Source of the DNA: NCEH01 sp043195095 | Lineage (GTDB): Bacteria > Pseudomonadota > Alphaproteobacteria > Rhizobiales > Xanthobacteraceae | Assembly (NCBI RefSeq): GCF_043195095.1 | Contig: NZ_JBAFWN010000001.1 | DNA: 64,000 bases | Strand: one strand, 5' to 3' | Shown: positions 1-8,048 of the stretch, in pieces | How the letters are laid out: the number at the start of each line of letters is the position of its first letter | Numbering within the stretch: the stretch's first letter is position 1 | Made by a program: the position numbers and the translations under genes | Notes under the pieces: generated by a model | Seen by the model: the letters and a program-made list of their open reading frames with translations, nothing else | Database searches by the model: none | What the model was told of the DNA's origin: nothing

Positions 1-1
1 C

Positions 2-667
2 ACGCGCGTCCTGCCGGAATCCGAGACCCCGGACATCCAGTTCCACATCGGCACGCTCTCCGCCGACATGGCCGGCGGCAAGGTGCACGACCATTCCGGC
101 TTCACGCTTTCGGTGTGCCAGCTGCGGCCGGAAAGCACCGGCACCGTGCGCCTCGGCTCAGCCGATCCGCTCGCGGCGCCGAAGATCACCGCCAATTACC
201 TCGCCACGGAGACCGACCGGCGCTGCGCGGTGGCAAGCCTGAAATTTGCCCGCGCGCTCGCCGCCACCGAGCCGCTGCGCAGCTATGTCGCCGAGGAAAA
301 GCTTCCCGGCCCCTGCGTCACCGACGACGAAGGCCTGCTCGCCTTCGCCCGCGAATATGGCGCCACCATCTTCCACCCCGCCGGCACCTGCCGCATGGGT
401 GCCGACGACGACCGCGATGCCGTGCTCGATGCGCGCCTGCGGGTGCGCGGCGTCGACGGGCTCTGGGTGGTGGACTGTTCCGTGATGCCGGCGGTCACGT
501 CCGGCAACACCAATATTCCCGCGATCATGATCGGAGAAAAAGCCGCCGACATGATCCGCGAGGACGCGCTGAACAACAGCACAGGGCGAGACAACGCCCC
601 AAAACAAACCAAGGACGGGAGGAAAACACCATGGCAGGACACGCAGCAGCTTCAAGCCGCGAGTTAA
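2..667 (+). CDS. GMC-family flavoprotein oxidoreductase, C-terminal part (IseJ-like isethionate dehydrogenase candidate)
   Basis: Only the last 221 or so codons are in the window; the gene begins upstream of base 1. The reading frame is open from base 2. It carries the C-terminal GMC signature: a HPAGTCRMG segment containing the active-site His, then a GLWVVDCSVMP strand and SGNTNIPAIMIGEKAADMI with the second catalytic residue (Asn). GMC enzymes oxidise alcohols with FAD. The stop codon lies inside the next gene (37-bp overlap with the MFS start at 631), so the two are translationally coupled. With xsc and pta downstream, the likely substrate is isethionate (2-hydroxyethanesulfonate), as described for membrane-associated IseJ in Cupriavidus. 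A choline or other alcohol dehydrogenase cannot be excluded, because the N-terminal FAD domain is not visible. Confidence 0.8.
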   Translation, partial: TRVLPESETPDIQFHIGTLSADMAGGKVHDHSGFTLSVCQLRPESTGTVRLGSADPLAAPKITANYLATETDRRCAVASLKFARALAATEPLRSYVAEEKLPGPCVTDDEGLLAFAREYGATIFHPAGTCRMGADDDRDAVLDARLRVRGVDGLWVVDCSVMPAVTSGNTNIPAIMIGEKAADMIREDALNNSTGRDNAPKQTKDGRKTPWQDTQQLQAAS

Positions 668-1959
668 GGCGGGTTGTCGGCGCCAGCCTTATCGGCGCAA
701 CCATCGAATGGTATGACTTCTTTCTCTACGGCATCGCCGCGGGCATCGTCTTCAACAAGCTGTTCTTTCCCGGCGACGATCCGGTGGTGTCGATCCTGCT
801 GGCCTACACCACGTTCGCCGTCGGCTTCGTGGCGCGGCCCATCGGCGGCCTGATCTTCGGCCATTTCGGCGACAAGCTCGGCCGCAAGACCATGCTCATC
901 ATGACCTTGATGATCATGGGTGTCGCCACGGTGGCGATTGGCCTTCTGCCCACCTATGCGCAGATCGGCGTCGCCGCACCCATCCTGCTGCTGCTTCTGC
1001 GGGTCGCGCAGGGCATCGGCATCGGCGGGGAATGGGGTGGCGCGGTTCTGATGGCGTATGAATACGCGCCGGAAAACAAGCGCGGCCTCTATGCCTCGAT
1101 CCCGCAGATCGGCCTCGCGCTCGGCCTGTGCCTCGCCTCCGGCGTCACGGCGCTGATGTCCATGCTGCCCGACGAGCAATTCATGTCGTGGGGCTGGCGC
1201 ATCGGTTTCGTCGGCTCCATCGTGCTCATCGTGGTCGGCATGTATATCCGCCTCAAGGTGCACGAGACGCCCGAGTTCGAACTGGTGAAGGCCAACAACC
1301 AGGAAGCCACGATCCCGTTCTTCACGCTGCTGCGCGAATATCCCCGCAACGTGCTGCTGGGCATGGGCGTGCGCTATATCGACGGCGTGTTCTTCAACGT
1401 CTTCGCCGTGTTCTCCATCGTCTATCTGGCGAACTATGTGAAGGTGCCGCGCACGTCGACCCTGTGGCTGGTGACCGTGGCCGCATTCGTGATGGTGTTC
1501 ACCATTCCGATGTTCGGCCGGCTTTCCGATCGCTGGGGGCGTCCGCGCACCTATGCCGTTGGCTCGCTGCTGCTGGCGCTCTCGGTTTATCCGGCCTTCT
1601 GGCTGATGTCCTCGGGCTCCATGCCGCTGATCGCGCTCGGCATCGTGTTCCCGTTCGGGGTGCTCTACGCCATGTGCTACGGGCCGGAAGCGGCTTTGTT
1701 CTCGGATCTGTTCGACGCCCGGGTGCGCTATACCGGCATCTCCTTCGTCTACCAGTTCTCCGGCATCGTCGCGAGCGGCATCACCCCGATCATCGCCACC
1801 TATCTGCTCGCCCAGGGCAACGGCCTGCCGTGGCACGTGTGCGCCTACGTGGTGTTCGCAGCCATTATCAGCATGGTCTCCGCCATGGCGATCCGCGTGC
1901 CGGTGCCCGGCGCCCAGTCATCCACGCTCGCGCAGCGTTCGCCCCAAGGCGCGCGTTGA
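631..1959 (+). CDS. MFS transporter of the metabolite:H+ symporter type (IseU-like isethionate uptake candidate)
   Basis: 442 residues with about 12 hydrophobic segments. An open frame extends upstream, but the ATG at 631 is preceded by GGGAGG at good spacing and gives the family-typical N-terminus (RRVVGASLIGATIEWYDFF, the MHS start signature). The loop-2 motif GDKLGRKTML is present near residue 85. Relatives include ShiA, KgtP and ProP, which import small polar metabolites with protons. The gene overlaps the flavoprotein gene by 37 bp and is followed by a hairpin and then xsc, so isethionate or a related C2 sulfonate is the inferred cargo. Known IseU proteins are MFS carriers, but whether this is an orthologue or only an analogue cannot be decided from the sequence alone. 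Confidence 0.85.
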   Translation: MAGHAAASSRELRRVVGASLIGATIEWYDFFLYGIAAGIVFNKLFFPGDDPVVSILLAYTTFAVGFVARPIGGLIFGHFGDKLGRKTMLIMTLMIMGVATVAIGLLPTYAQIGVAAPILLLLLRVAQGIGIGGEWGGAVLMAYEYAPENKRGLYASIPQIGLALGLCLASGVTALMSMLPDEQFMSWGWRIGFVGSIVLIVVGMYIRLKVHETPEFELVKANNQEATIPFFTLLREYPRNVLLGMGVRYIDGVFFNVFAVFSIVYLANYVKVPRTSTLWLVTVAAFVMVFTIPMFGRLSDRWGRPRTYAVGSLLLALSVYPAFWLMSSGSMPLIALGIVFPFGVLYAMCYGPEAALFSDLFDARVRYTGISFVYQFSGIVASGITPIIATYLLAQGNGLPWHVCAYVVFAAIISMVSAMAIRVPVPGAQSSTLAQRSPQGAR

Positions 1960-1986
1960 AGGGCGCGCGCTGACCGACACGGACCC

Positions 1987-2009
1987 GAAGGCGGCGCAGC
2001 GCCGCCTTC
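1987..2009 (+). terminator. Hairpin between the MFS gene and xsc
   Basis: GAAGGCGGC and GCCGCCTTC form a 9-bp GC-rich stem around GCAGC, followed by TTCCCTTTCC. It could be a terminator, or an intercistronic stem that sets xsc expression apart from the upstream genes. The weak T-run argues against strong intrinsic termination. Confidence 0.5.
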
Positions 2010-2040
2010 CTTCCCTTTCCATCAGAGGATTGATCTTCCC

Positions 2041-3816
2041 ATGAAGATGACCACCGAAGAGGCGTTCATCAAGGTCGTGCAGGCGCACGGAATCGACGAA
2101 GCCTTCGGCATCATCGGCTCGGCCATGATGCCGGTGTCCGACCTGTTTCCCGCGGCGGGCATCCGCTTCTGGGACTGCGCCCACGAAACCAACGCCGGCC
2201 TGATCTGCGACGGCTACACCCGCGCCACCGGCCGCATGGCCATGGCGATCGCCCAGAACGGGCCGGGGGTGACCGGCTTCGTCACCGCCATGAAGACCGC
2301 CTATTGGAACCACACCCCCATGCTGCTGGTGACGCCGCAGGCGGCCAACCGCACCATCGGCCAGGGCGGATTCCAGGAAGTCTCCCAGATGGCCATGTTC
2401 TCCGACATGGTCTGCTACCAGGAAGAAGTGCGCGACCCCATGCGCGTCGCCGAGGTGCTGAACCGCGTGATCGAGAAGGCGTGGCGCGCCTCCGCGCCGG
2501 CGCAGATCAACATTCCGCGCGATTTCTGGACCCAGGTGGTCGATATCGAGCTGCCGCAGATCGTGCGCCTGGAACGCCCGACCGGCGGCAAGAACGCCAT
2601 CGCCGAGGCCGCCAAGCTCCTGTCGGAGGCCAAGTTCCCGGTGGTGCTCAACGGCGCCGGCGTGGTGATCGGCAATGCCATTCCCGAGGCCATGGCGCTC
2701 GCCGAGGCGCTCGGCGCGCCGGTGTGCTCCGGCTATCAGCACAATGACGCTGCCCCCGGCGGCCATCCCCTGGCGGTCGGCCCGCTCGGCTACAACGGCT
2801 CGAAGGCGGCCATGGAGCTGATCGCGAAGGCCGACGTGGTGCTGGCACTGGGCACGCGGCTCAATCCCTTCTCCACCTTGCCCGGCTACGGCATGGATTA
2901 TTGGCCGCGCGAGGCCAAGATCATCCAGGTGGACATCAATCCGGACCGCATCGGCCTCACCAAGAAAATCTCGGTGGGCATCTGCGGCGATGCGCGCGAA
3001 GTGGCGCGCCAATTGCTCGCCCAGCTTCTGCCCGGTGCCGGCGATGCCGGGCGCGAGGAACGCGCCGCGCTGATCCATCAGACCCGGTCGCGCTGGCTCC
3101 AGCAGCTCGCCTCCATGGACCATGAGGACGACGATCCGGGCACCTTCTGGAACGAGCAGGCCCGCATCCGCGACAAGGACCGCATGTCGCCCCGCCAGGC
3201 GTGGCGCGCCATCCAGGCCGCATTGCCGAAGGAAGTGATCGTCTCCACCGACATCGGCAACAATTGCGCCATCGGCAATGCCTATCCCTCGTTCGAAGCC
3301 GGCCGCAAATATCTCGCGCCCGGCATGTTCGGACCGTGCGGCTATGCCTTTCCCGCCATCATCGGCGCGAAGATCGGCTGCCCCGACGTGCCGGTGTTCG
3401 GCTTCGCCGGCGACGGCGCGTTCGGCATCTCCATCAATGAGATGACCTCCATCGGCCGCGAGGAATGGCCGGCGGTGACCATGGTGGTGTTCCGCAATTT
3501 CCAGTGGGGCGCGGAGAAGCGCAATACCACGCTCTGGTACGACAATAATTTCGTCGGCACCGAGCTGGACCCCAAGCTCTCCTACGCCAAGATCGCGGAA
3601 GGCTGCGGCTTCAAGGGCGTGCGCGTGGAGACCCCGGCCGCGCTCACCGAAGCCATCGCCACAGCGGCCGCCGACCAGAAGGCCGGCATCACCACCTTCA
3701 TCGAGGTGGTGCTGAACCAGGAGCTGGGCGAGCCGTTCCGCCGCGACGCCATGAAGAAGCCCGTCAAGGTCGCCGGCATTGCGCGCGACGACATGCGCGC
3801 GCAGATGGCCCGCTGA
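2041..3816 (+). CDS. xsc: Sulfoacetaldehyde acetyltransferase (Xsc)
   Basis: 591 residues, the usual Xsc length. ThDP-dependent enzyme converting sulfoacetaldehyde plus phosphate to acetyl phosphate plus sulfite, the desulfonating step for taurine, isethionate and related C2 sulfonates. It has the three-domain acetolactate-synthase-like architecture: N-terminal PYR domain with cofactor-activating Glu near residue 49 (CAHETNAGL), a central domain, and a C-terminal PP domain with the ThDP/Mg motif GDG at residues 457-459 followed by VVFRN. QWGAEKRNTTLWYDNNFVGTE is typical of Xsc rather than acetolactate synthase. The start follows AGAGGA about 10 bases upstream. The MFS and GMC genes upstream and pta downstream complete a sulfonate-carbon route. 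The released sulfite would need export or oxidation, and no gene for that is in the window. Confidence 0.95.
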   Translation: MKMTTEEAFIKVVQAHGIDEAFGIIGSAMMPVSDLFPAAGIRFWDCAHETNAGLICDGYTRATGRMAMAIAQNGPGVTGFVTAMKTAYWNHTPMLLVTPQAANRTIGQGGFQEVSQMAMFSDMVCYQEEVRDPMRVAEVLNRVIEKAWRASAPAQINIPRDFWTQVVDIELPQIVRLERPTGGKNAIAEAAKLLSEAKFPVVLNGAGVVIGNAIPEAMALAEALGAPVCSGYQHNDAAPGGHPLAVGPLGYNGSKAAMELIAKADVVLALGTRLNPFSTLPGYGMDYWPREAKIIQVDINPDRIGLTKKISVGICGDAREVARQLLAQLLPGAGDAGREERAALIHQTRSRWLQQLASMDHEDDDPGTFWNEQARIRDKDRMSPRQAWRAIQAALPKEVIVSTDIGNNCAIGNAYPSFEAGRKYLAPGMFGPCGYAFPAIIGAKIGCPDVPVFGFAGDGAFGISINEMTSIGREEWPAVTMVVFRNFQWGAEKRNTTLWYDNNFVGTELDPKLSYAKIAEGCGFKGVRVETPAALTEAIATAAADQKAGITTFIEVVLNQELGEPFRRDAMKKPVKVAGIARDDMRAQMAR

Positions 3817-3825
3817 CGAGAGGGC

Positions 3826-3879
3826 GGTGAATCGCCCTCTAACTCATTGAATAGAGACGGATTCACCAGATCCGGCTCT
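3826..3879. repeat. 54-bp interspersed repeat, copy 1
   Basis: Begins GGTGAATC and carries GATTCACC 3' of a central stretch, so its arms are inverted repeats. 53 of 54 bases match the copy at 4142-4195. It lies just after the xsc stop and could form a hairpin in the transcript. Confidence 0.85.
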
Positions 3880-3924
3880 AAGGCCGATCGCCATTCATGG
3901 CTTGACGCCGTTCAGGAGAGAAAC

Positions 3925-4122
3925 GTCATGCACGGGCTTGTCCCGTGCATCCACGTGGCACCGCTGGCGCTGGCTTTCCAAGGCTTGTCCGGTCGGGGTC
4001 GCGTGGATGGCCGGGACAGGCCCGGCCATGACGACCGGAGAAAGAAAAGACAATCGCACGCACCCGGCGTCAGGCGCATCGTCGATGCGCCACGCCGCTG
4101 AATGTCGATCGGCTCTAGAGCG
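3925..4122. repeat. About 200-bp palindromic interspersed element, copy 1
   Basis: Two nested hairpins sit in mirror orientation: ATGCACGGG/CCCGTGCAT at 3928-3950 and ATGGCCGGG/CCCGGCCAT at 4007-4029. The two outer halves (GTCATG...CATCCACG and CGTGGAT...CATGAC) are themselves reverse complements, so the front half forms a large inverted repeat. A conserved tail ends CCACGCCGCTGAAT..TCGAT..G. A second copy lies at 5393-5587 beyond pta. This is like REP/BIME or MITE-type dispersed elements of Hyphomicrobiales. No ORF inside looks coding. Together with the two 54-bp repeats it fills the 435-bp xsc-pta gap. Confidence 0.8.
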
Positions 4123-4141
4123 CGATCCGCCCCAAAGGTGG

Positions 4142-4195
4142 GGTGAATCGCCCTCTAACTCATTGAATAGAGACGGAATCACCAGATCCGGCTCT
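4142..4195. repeat. 54-bp interspersed repeat, copy 2
   Basis: Direct repeat of 3826-3879, differing at one base (GACGGAATC instead of GACGGATTC). The two copies flank the palindromic element in the same orientation, about 316 bp apart. Confidence 0.85.
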
Positions 4196-4251
4196 CGCGG
4201 CGGGAGACGTTCCCTGACCCGTCTCCCGCCGCTTTTCCCACGCCCCTTGCC

Positions 4252-5334
4252 ATGAGGCCCGACATGCTCGCCCTCGACCGCATCATCGACGCCGCGCGCG
4301 CTTCGCCCCGCAGGATCGTGCTGCCGGAGGGCGCCGACCCGCGCATCGCGGCCGCCGCCCGCAGGGCGGTGCGCGAAGGCATCGCCCGTCCGATCCTCCT
4401 CGGTTCGCCGGAGGAGGTTCTGGCCGCCCTCGATGGGGATGCGCGGGGCGTCCTCATCGAGGATCCGGCCACCTCCGTGCACGGCGCGGCCTATGCGGGG
4501 GAATTGCATGCCCTGCGCCAGACCAAGGGCATGGACCTTGCCGCCGCGCACCGCCGCATGCTGGAGCCGCTTGCCTTCGCCGCCATGATGGTGCGCAGGG
4601 GGGATGCCGACGGCACGGTGGGCGGAGCGGTCGCCACCACGGCGGAGACCGTGCGCGCCGCGCTCCAGATCATCGGCCTCGCGCCGGGCGCGAAGCTGGT
4701 CTCGAGCTTTTTCCTGATGATCCTGTGCGAGGAGTACCACGCCCAGAAAGGCGCCTATGTGTTCGCCGATTGCGGGCTGGTGATCGACCCGGACGCGGCG
4801 GAGCTGGCCGACATCGCCATCGCCTCCGCGCGCTCCTACACCGCCATGACCGGCGAACGGGCGAAGGTGGCCATGCTCTCCTTCTCCACCGCCGGCAGCG
4901 CGCGGCACGAGCGGGTGGACAAGGTGGTGGAGGCCGTGCGCCTCGCCCGCGCCCTGGAGCCAGACCTCATCATCGAAGGCGAATTGCAGTTCGACGCGGC
5001 CTTCGTCGCCGCCGTGGGGGCCGCCAAGGCGCCGGGCTCGGCGATCCGCGGCGATGCCAATGTGTTCGTCTTCCCCAATCTCGACGCCGCCAACATCGGC
5101 TACAAGATCGCCCAGCGCATGGGCGGGGCGAAGGCGATCGGCCCAGTGCTGCAGGGCCTCGCCCGGCCGGCCAATGATCTATCGCGCGGCTGTTCGGAAG
5201 ACGACGTGTTCCACATGATCGCCCTCACCTGCGCCCAGGCGGGGTCGGAAGCGGAGCGCCCGCGCACCCCCGTGCTCGCACCAACCTGGCCGGCGACCAG
5301 CCCCCAGGGCCTCGGCGTTTCTCAGGCGCGATAG
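4252..5334 (+). CDS. pta: Phosphate acetyltransferase
   Basis: 360 residues, the size of the short single-domain Pta class rather than the long enterobacterial form. It converts acetyl phosphate and CoA to acetyl-CoA and phosphate, taking the Xsc product into central metabolism. Recognisable segments are IVLPEGADPRIAAAARRA at the N-terminus, GGAVATTAETVRAALQ mid-protein, MLSFSTAGSARHERVDKV, EGELQFDAAF, and FPNLDAANIGYKIAQR near the C-terminus. Residues after about 335 are a low-complexity tail rich in Pro and Ala. ATG 4252 gives the best family fit; a second ATG lies five codons in. A 435-bp repeat-filled gap separates it from xsc, so expression from the xsc promoter may be modulated by the repeats. 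Confidence 0.93.
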   Translation: MRPDMLALDRIIDAARASPRRIVLPEGADPRIAAAARRAVREGIARPILLGSPEEVLAALDGDARGVLIEDPATSVHGAAYAGELHALRQTKGMDLAAAHRRMLEPLAFAAMMVRRGDADGTVGGAVATTAETVRAALQIIGLAPGAKLVSSFFLMILCEEYHAQKGAYVFADCGLVIDPDAAELADIAIASARSYTAMTGERAKVAMLSFSTAGSARHERVDKVVEAVRLARALEPDLIIEGELQFDAAFVAAVGAAKAPGSAIRGDANVFVFPNLDAANIGYKIAQRMGGAKAIGPVLQGLARPANDLSRGCSEDDVFHMIALTCAQAGSEAERPRTPVLAPTWPATSPQGLGVSQAR

Positions 5335-5392
5335 AAGAAAGTGCGTTAGGACCCATCGACAGCCATGCATTGATGCCAAGCAGCAGGGCATC

Positions 5393-5587
5393 GTCATGCA
5401 CGGGCCTGTCCCGTGCATCCACGCGGCACCGCTGGCATCGACTTTTCAAGGCCTGCGCGGGCGGCCCGGCGTGGATGGCCGGGACGAGCCCGGCCATGAC
5501 AAGCTGTCGATGAAAGACAATGGCGCGGACATGCCGTCAGCGCCTCGACGATCCACCACGCCGCTGAATTTCGATTGGTCCTAGAGC
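5393..5587. repeat. About 200-bp palindromic interspersed element, copy 2
   Basis: Same organisation as 3925-4122: hairpins ATGCACGGG/CCCGTGCAT at 5396-5418 and ATGGCCGGG/CCCGGCCAT at 5475-5497, then the same tail. Similarity stops around 5590. I see nothing else in the 5335-5796 gap between pta and tRNA-Gln. Confidence 0.8.
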
Positions 5588-5796
5588 AAGGCGGGATGGC
5601 CACGCACGACAGGGATTGCGCCGCCTTGCGCCCGCTCACTAGGGCGCCGCACGCCCCTTTGGGACCGCGGGACGATGTCCGCCGTTCCGCGCGAGCTGGA
5701 TTGAGCAATCCGCCAGCAAAACGACAGCACATCGGCCCCGTCGACGTGACGTCGCATGGCATGGCTTTCGCCTGGCAAGATCGAGGGTTTCAATTT

Positions 5797-5870
5797 TGGC
5801 TGGGGGACTAGGATTCGAACCTAGATTGACGGAGTCAGAGTCCGCAGTTCTACCGTTGAACTATCCCCCA
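5797..5870 (-). tRNA. tRNA-Gln (anticodon CUG)
   Basis: Reading the minus strand, the gene starts UGGGGGA, has a D arm, an anticodon stem GCGGA/UCCGU with loop CUCUGAC (anticodon CUG), a TTCGAAT T-loop, and a UCCCCCA acceptor strand with G73 and encoded CCA. The U1-A72 pair is typical of tRNA-Gln. Confidence 0.95.
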
Positions 5871-6119
5871 ATCGCCGCGCCGGTGACAGGGTCGACCAGC
5901 GGAGATTGACGCCGCCGAGACCTCGGCGTTCGAGCGAGCGGTGAGCCCGTCGGGCGAGGGCGCTCTATACGCAATTCGCCGGCCGGGGTCCAGAGGCTTG
6001 CCGGCGAAAATAACTTCTCCACAGGTTGGCATACATCATACGCAATGGTGCCATGCACAAAACTCTATGTTGCAATGCGGGAGTTTCCCCTATGTAAGGA
6101 TTGTTGATGGAGAATAGCC

Positions 6120-6326
6120 ATGACCACGATCACTGCCCACCCGTTCCGCGAGACCACCCTGTTCGGCCGTTTCACCGCCCAGGTTTCGGAATTCTTCGCG
6201 GCCGTGCGTGAAGCCCGCGTGATGGCGGATCGCTACGAGCACCTGCGCCGCATGTCCGACAGCGAACTCGCCCAGCAGGGCCTGACCCGCGAAACCATTC
6301 CCCAGGCGGTCGCGAACGGCTTCTGA
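6120..6326 (+). CDS. Small DUF1127-like protein
   Basis: 68 residues. The C-terminal half (RYEHLRRMSDSELAQQGLTRETIP) resembles the DUF1127/YjiS motif, a short helical segment common in small alphaproteobacterial proteins; in some members it binds RNA or acts in phosphate and stress physiology. There is no signal peptide or membrane segment. GGAGAATAGCC lies just before the ATG. It stands alone between tRNA-Gln and an opposing glycosyltransferase gene, so context gives no function. Confidence 0.7.
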   Translation: MTTITAHPFRETTLFGRFTAQVSEFFAAVREARVMADRYEHLRRMSDSELAQQGLTRETIPQAVANGF

Positions 6327-6385
6327 ACCGCTCCCCCTGCGGTTTGAAGCACACACCCGGCCGCGCGACGCGGCCGGTGGGATTG

Positions 6386-6991
6386 TCAGTCCGGGACGCT
6401 GCGCTGCGCCTTCTCCGGCAGCAGCACGTGGGCGCGCAGCACATGGATGCGCCGCCGCCCGATGCGAGAGAACAGGCGCTTCTGCGGCGCCACGCCCGAC
6501 GGGTGCCCGCCGAGCCGTTCATAATGCTTGCGCGAGATCAGCAGGCCCTGCCCGGCCTGCGGCAGGCCGAGGAGCGCCAGCCGCGCCGCCGCCACCGCCT
6601 CGCCAAGGCGCGGTTTGAAGCCGTAGCCGTCCACCGACAGGCGGAAGGTCGCAACCGTGCGGTCTCCGAGCCCGCGCCGCTCGACCGTCTCCAGGAAGGT
6701 CGCCACCTCGCGCGGCCAGCCTTCCTCCAGAATCGAATTGGGTTGCAGGAACAGCAGCCAGCGCCCGCGCGCCATCGCCGCGCCCTGCCGCAGCCGCATG
6801 CCCATGTCGTGCACCGAAGAAAACAGGGTGCAACCGGCGGCATCCGCAATGGCGGCCGTATCGTCCGTTGAATCGGCGTCCGCGAGGATCACATCGCGCA
6901 AAACACCGGCCGTCACGCCCTGAACCAGCGCCGCGAGCACAAGCACAAGCTGGCGTTCGGAATTCTTGGTGGGAATGATAACGGAAATCAA
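6386..6991 (-). CDS. Family 2 glycosyltransferase
   Basis: 201 residues. The N-terminus is the classic GT2 nucleotide-binding strand (MISVIIPTKNSERQL), followed by ILADADSTDDTAAIA, where the Asp residues are the usual nucleotide-sugar contacts, then RLRQGAAMARGRWLLFLQPN, the equivalent of the DXD strand in which N replaces the second D. There is no obvious membrane segment. It is shorter than most GT2 enzymes and ends soon after the acceptor-region strand HVLRAHVLLPEKAQRS. TIGR04283-type short GT2 enzymes look similar. No polysaccharide cluster is adjacent; the closest sugar-transfer gene is at 8583. Acceptor unknown. Confidence 0.8.
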   Translation of the reverse strand: MISVIIPTKNSERQLVLVLAALVQGVTAGVLRDVILADADSTDDTAAIADAAGCTLFSSVHDMGMRLRQGAAMARGRWLLFLQPNSILEEGWPREVATFLETVERRGLGDRTVATFRLSVDGYGFKPRLGEAVAAARLALLGLPQAGQGLLISRKHYERLGGHPSGVAPQKRLFSRIGRRRIHVLRAHVLLPEKAQRSVPD

Positions 6992-7242
6992 TCTGGCGCG
7001 GCTCCCGTTCCCTCAACACAGCTATACCGTCGCCATTCAATCCAGTCGATGGCGCATCCTGCTTAAACTAAGTGCAGCACACCTTGAAGTCGTGGCCTTG
7101 CGCCAGCCTGCCCGCCAATGGCGGCCGGGAGTTCACCTCGCGCGTCCCATGCTCTAGAACGGCGCAGATCCATCGCTTCAGGCGGTGCGCGTGAAACCCG
7201 CCGGAGCGCCCCGCGCGACCGGCCGCAAGAGCGAAAAGCGCA

Positions 7243-7500
7243 ATGAATTCCGTCATGACATTCGAAGACTGGGACAAGGACGCCGCCGGGCGTCTGAAGG
7301 TGTGGCCGCTGCAGGCCTTCACCACGGCGATCTTCGACGGGCGCGCCGGCGGGCTGCGGCTGGAAGTGGGCGTGCCCCGCGCGCCGGACCAGCCCCTGCC
7401 CGCGGTCCAGATCTCGCTCGATGCCGCCCAGCTGCGTGCGCTCGCCGATGCCCTGATCGAGGTCGCGAGCCATATCGAGAACAAGACCCGGCCCGACTGA
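7243..7500 (+). CDS. Hypothetical protein
   Basis: 85 residues, acidic and soluble, with no signal or membrane segment. The core reads as strand-turn-strand (FTTAIFDGRAGGLRLEVGV) followed by a helix (LDAAQLRALADALIEVASHI). A second ATG at 7255 (MTFEDWDKD) is equally possible because neither has a strong ribosome binding site. I do not recognise a family. The downstream periplasmic protein gene begins 30 bp after its stop, so they may be co-transcribed. Confidence 0.55.
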   Translation: MNSVMTFEDWDKDAAGRLKVWPLQAFTTAIFDGRAGGLRLEVGVPRAPDQPLPAVQISLDAAQLRALADALIEVASHIENKTRPD

Positions 7501-7529
7501 ACGTCCCCGCCCCAGCCAAGGCATCGGCA

Positions 7530-8042
7530 ATGGACACGCGCCCCGCTGAAGCGACTGCTCCTCGCCCCGCCCGTCGGTGTGCCGCGCGCATGCGTGGCGC
7601 GGATGCCCCGGCGCACCGGCGAACCGCGCCGGGGCGCGGCCTTGCGCTGCCCGCGGCCCTGCTCGTCGTCGCCGTCCTGGCCCTGCCTGCGGGCGCAGCG
7701 CGCGCCGAAGACACGGCGCGACCGCCGGTGAATGCGGTGCCGGTGGAGACCCTGGCGCAATTGTCCAAGGCCCTTTATGCCTGCTGGGCGCCGCCGCCCG
7801 GCACGGCCGGATCGGAGATCACCCTGCGCTTCGGCCTCACCGCGAAGGGGGAAGTGCGCGGCAAGCCGCTCGCCACCTATTCGGTGCTGACGGGAGACGC
7901 GGAAACCCAGCGCGCCTTCGTCGCCGCCGCGATCCTCGCGCTCAGCCGTTGCACGCCGATCCGCATGAGCGAACAATTGGGCCGCGTGGTTGCGTCGCGC
8001 GTCTTGACCTTGCGGTTCGCCTCCGGCGAGGCGCGCACCTGA
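7530..8042 (+). CDS. Secreted TonB/TolA C-terminal-like protein
   Basis: 170 residues from ATG 7530; ATG 7590 would give 150. After an Arg-rich leader, LALPAALLVVAVLALPAGAARA is a signal peptide or anchor, with cleavage likely after ARA. The mature part has the pattern of TonB/TolA C-terminal domains: CWAPPPG, then strands ITLRFGLTAKGEVRG and RVLTLRF around a helix AQRAFVAAAILALSRC, and two Cys that could pair. It lacks the proline-rich linker of a true TonB, so it is more like free-standing TonB-C-like periplasmic proteins. Role unknown. It converges with the small minus-strand gene at 8049, only 6 bp apart. Confidence 0.65.
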   Translation: MDTRPAEATAPRPARRCAARMRGADAPAHRRTAPGRGLALPAALLVVAVLALPAGAARAEDTARPPVNAVPVETLAQLSKALYACWAPPPGTAGSEITLRFGLTAKGEVRGKPLATYSVLTGDAETQRAFVAAAILALSRCTPIRMSEQLGRVVASRVLTLRFASGEART

Positions 8043-8048
8043 CGGCGC

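Noticed and set aside
115..630. N-terminal extension of the MFS gene
   Set aside because: Arg/His-rich and in the wrong frame of the GMC gene; ATG 631 with GGGAGG gives a normal MHS N-terminus.
664..1836. 390-codon open frame on the minus strand opposite the MFS gene
   Set aside because: Composition dominated by His, Gly, Asp, Glu and Arg with no domain pattern; it is the mirror of a GC-rich membrane-protein gene.
5335..5796. Small proteins read through the palindromic elements near pta (several 60-120-codon frames)
   Set aside because: They follow the repeat in both orientations and its two copies encode different peptides, so they are not conserved genes.
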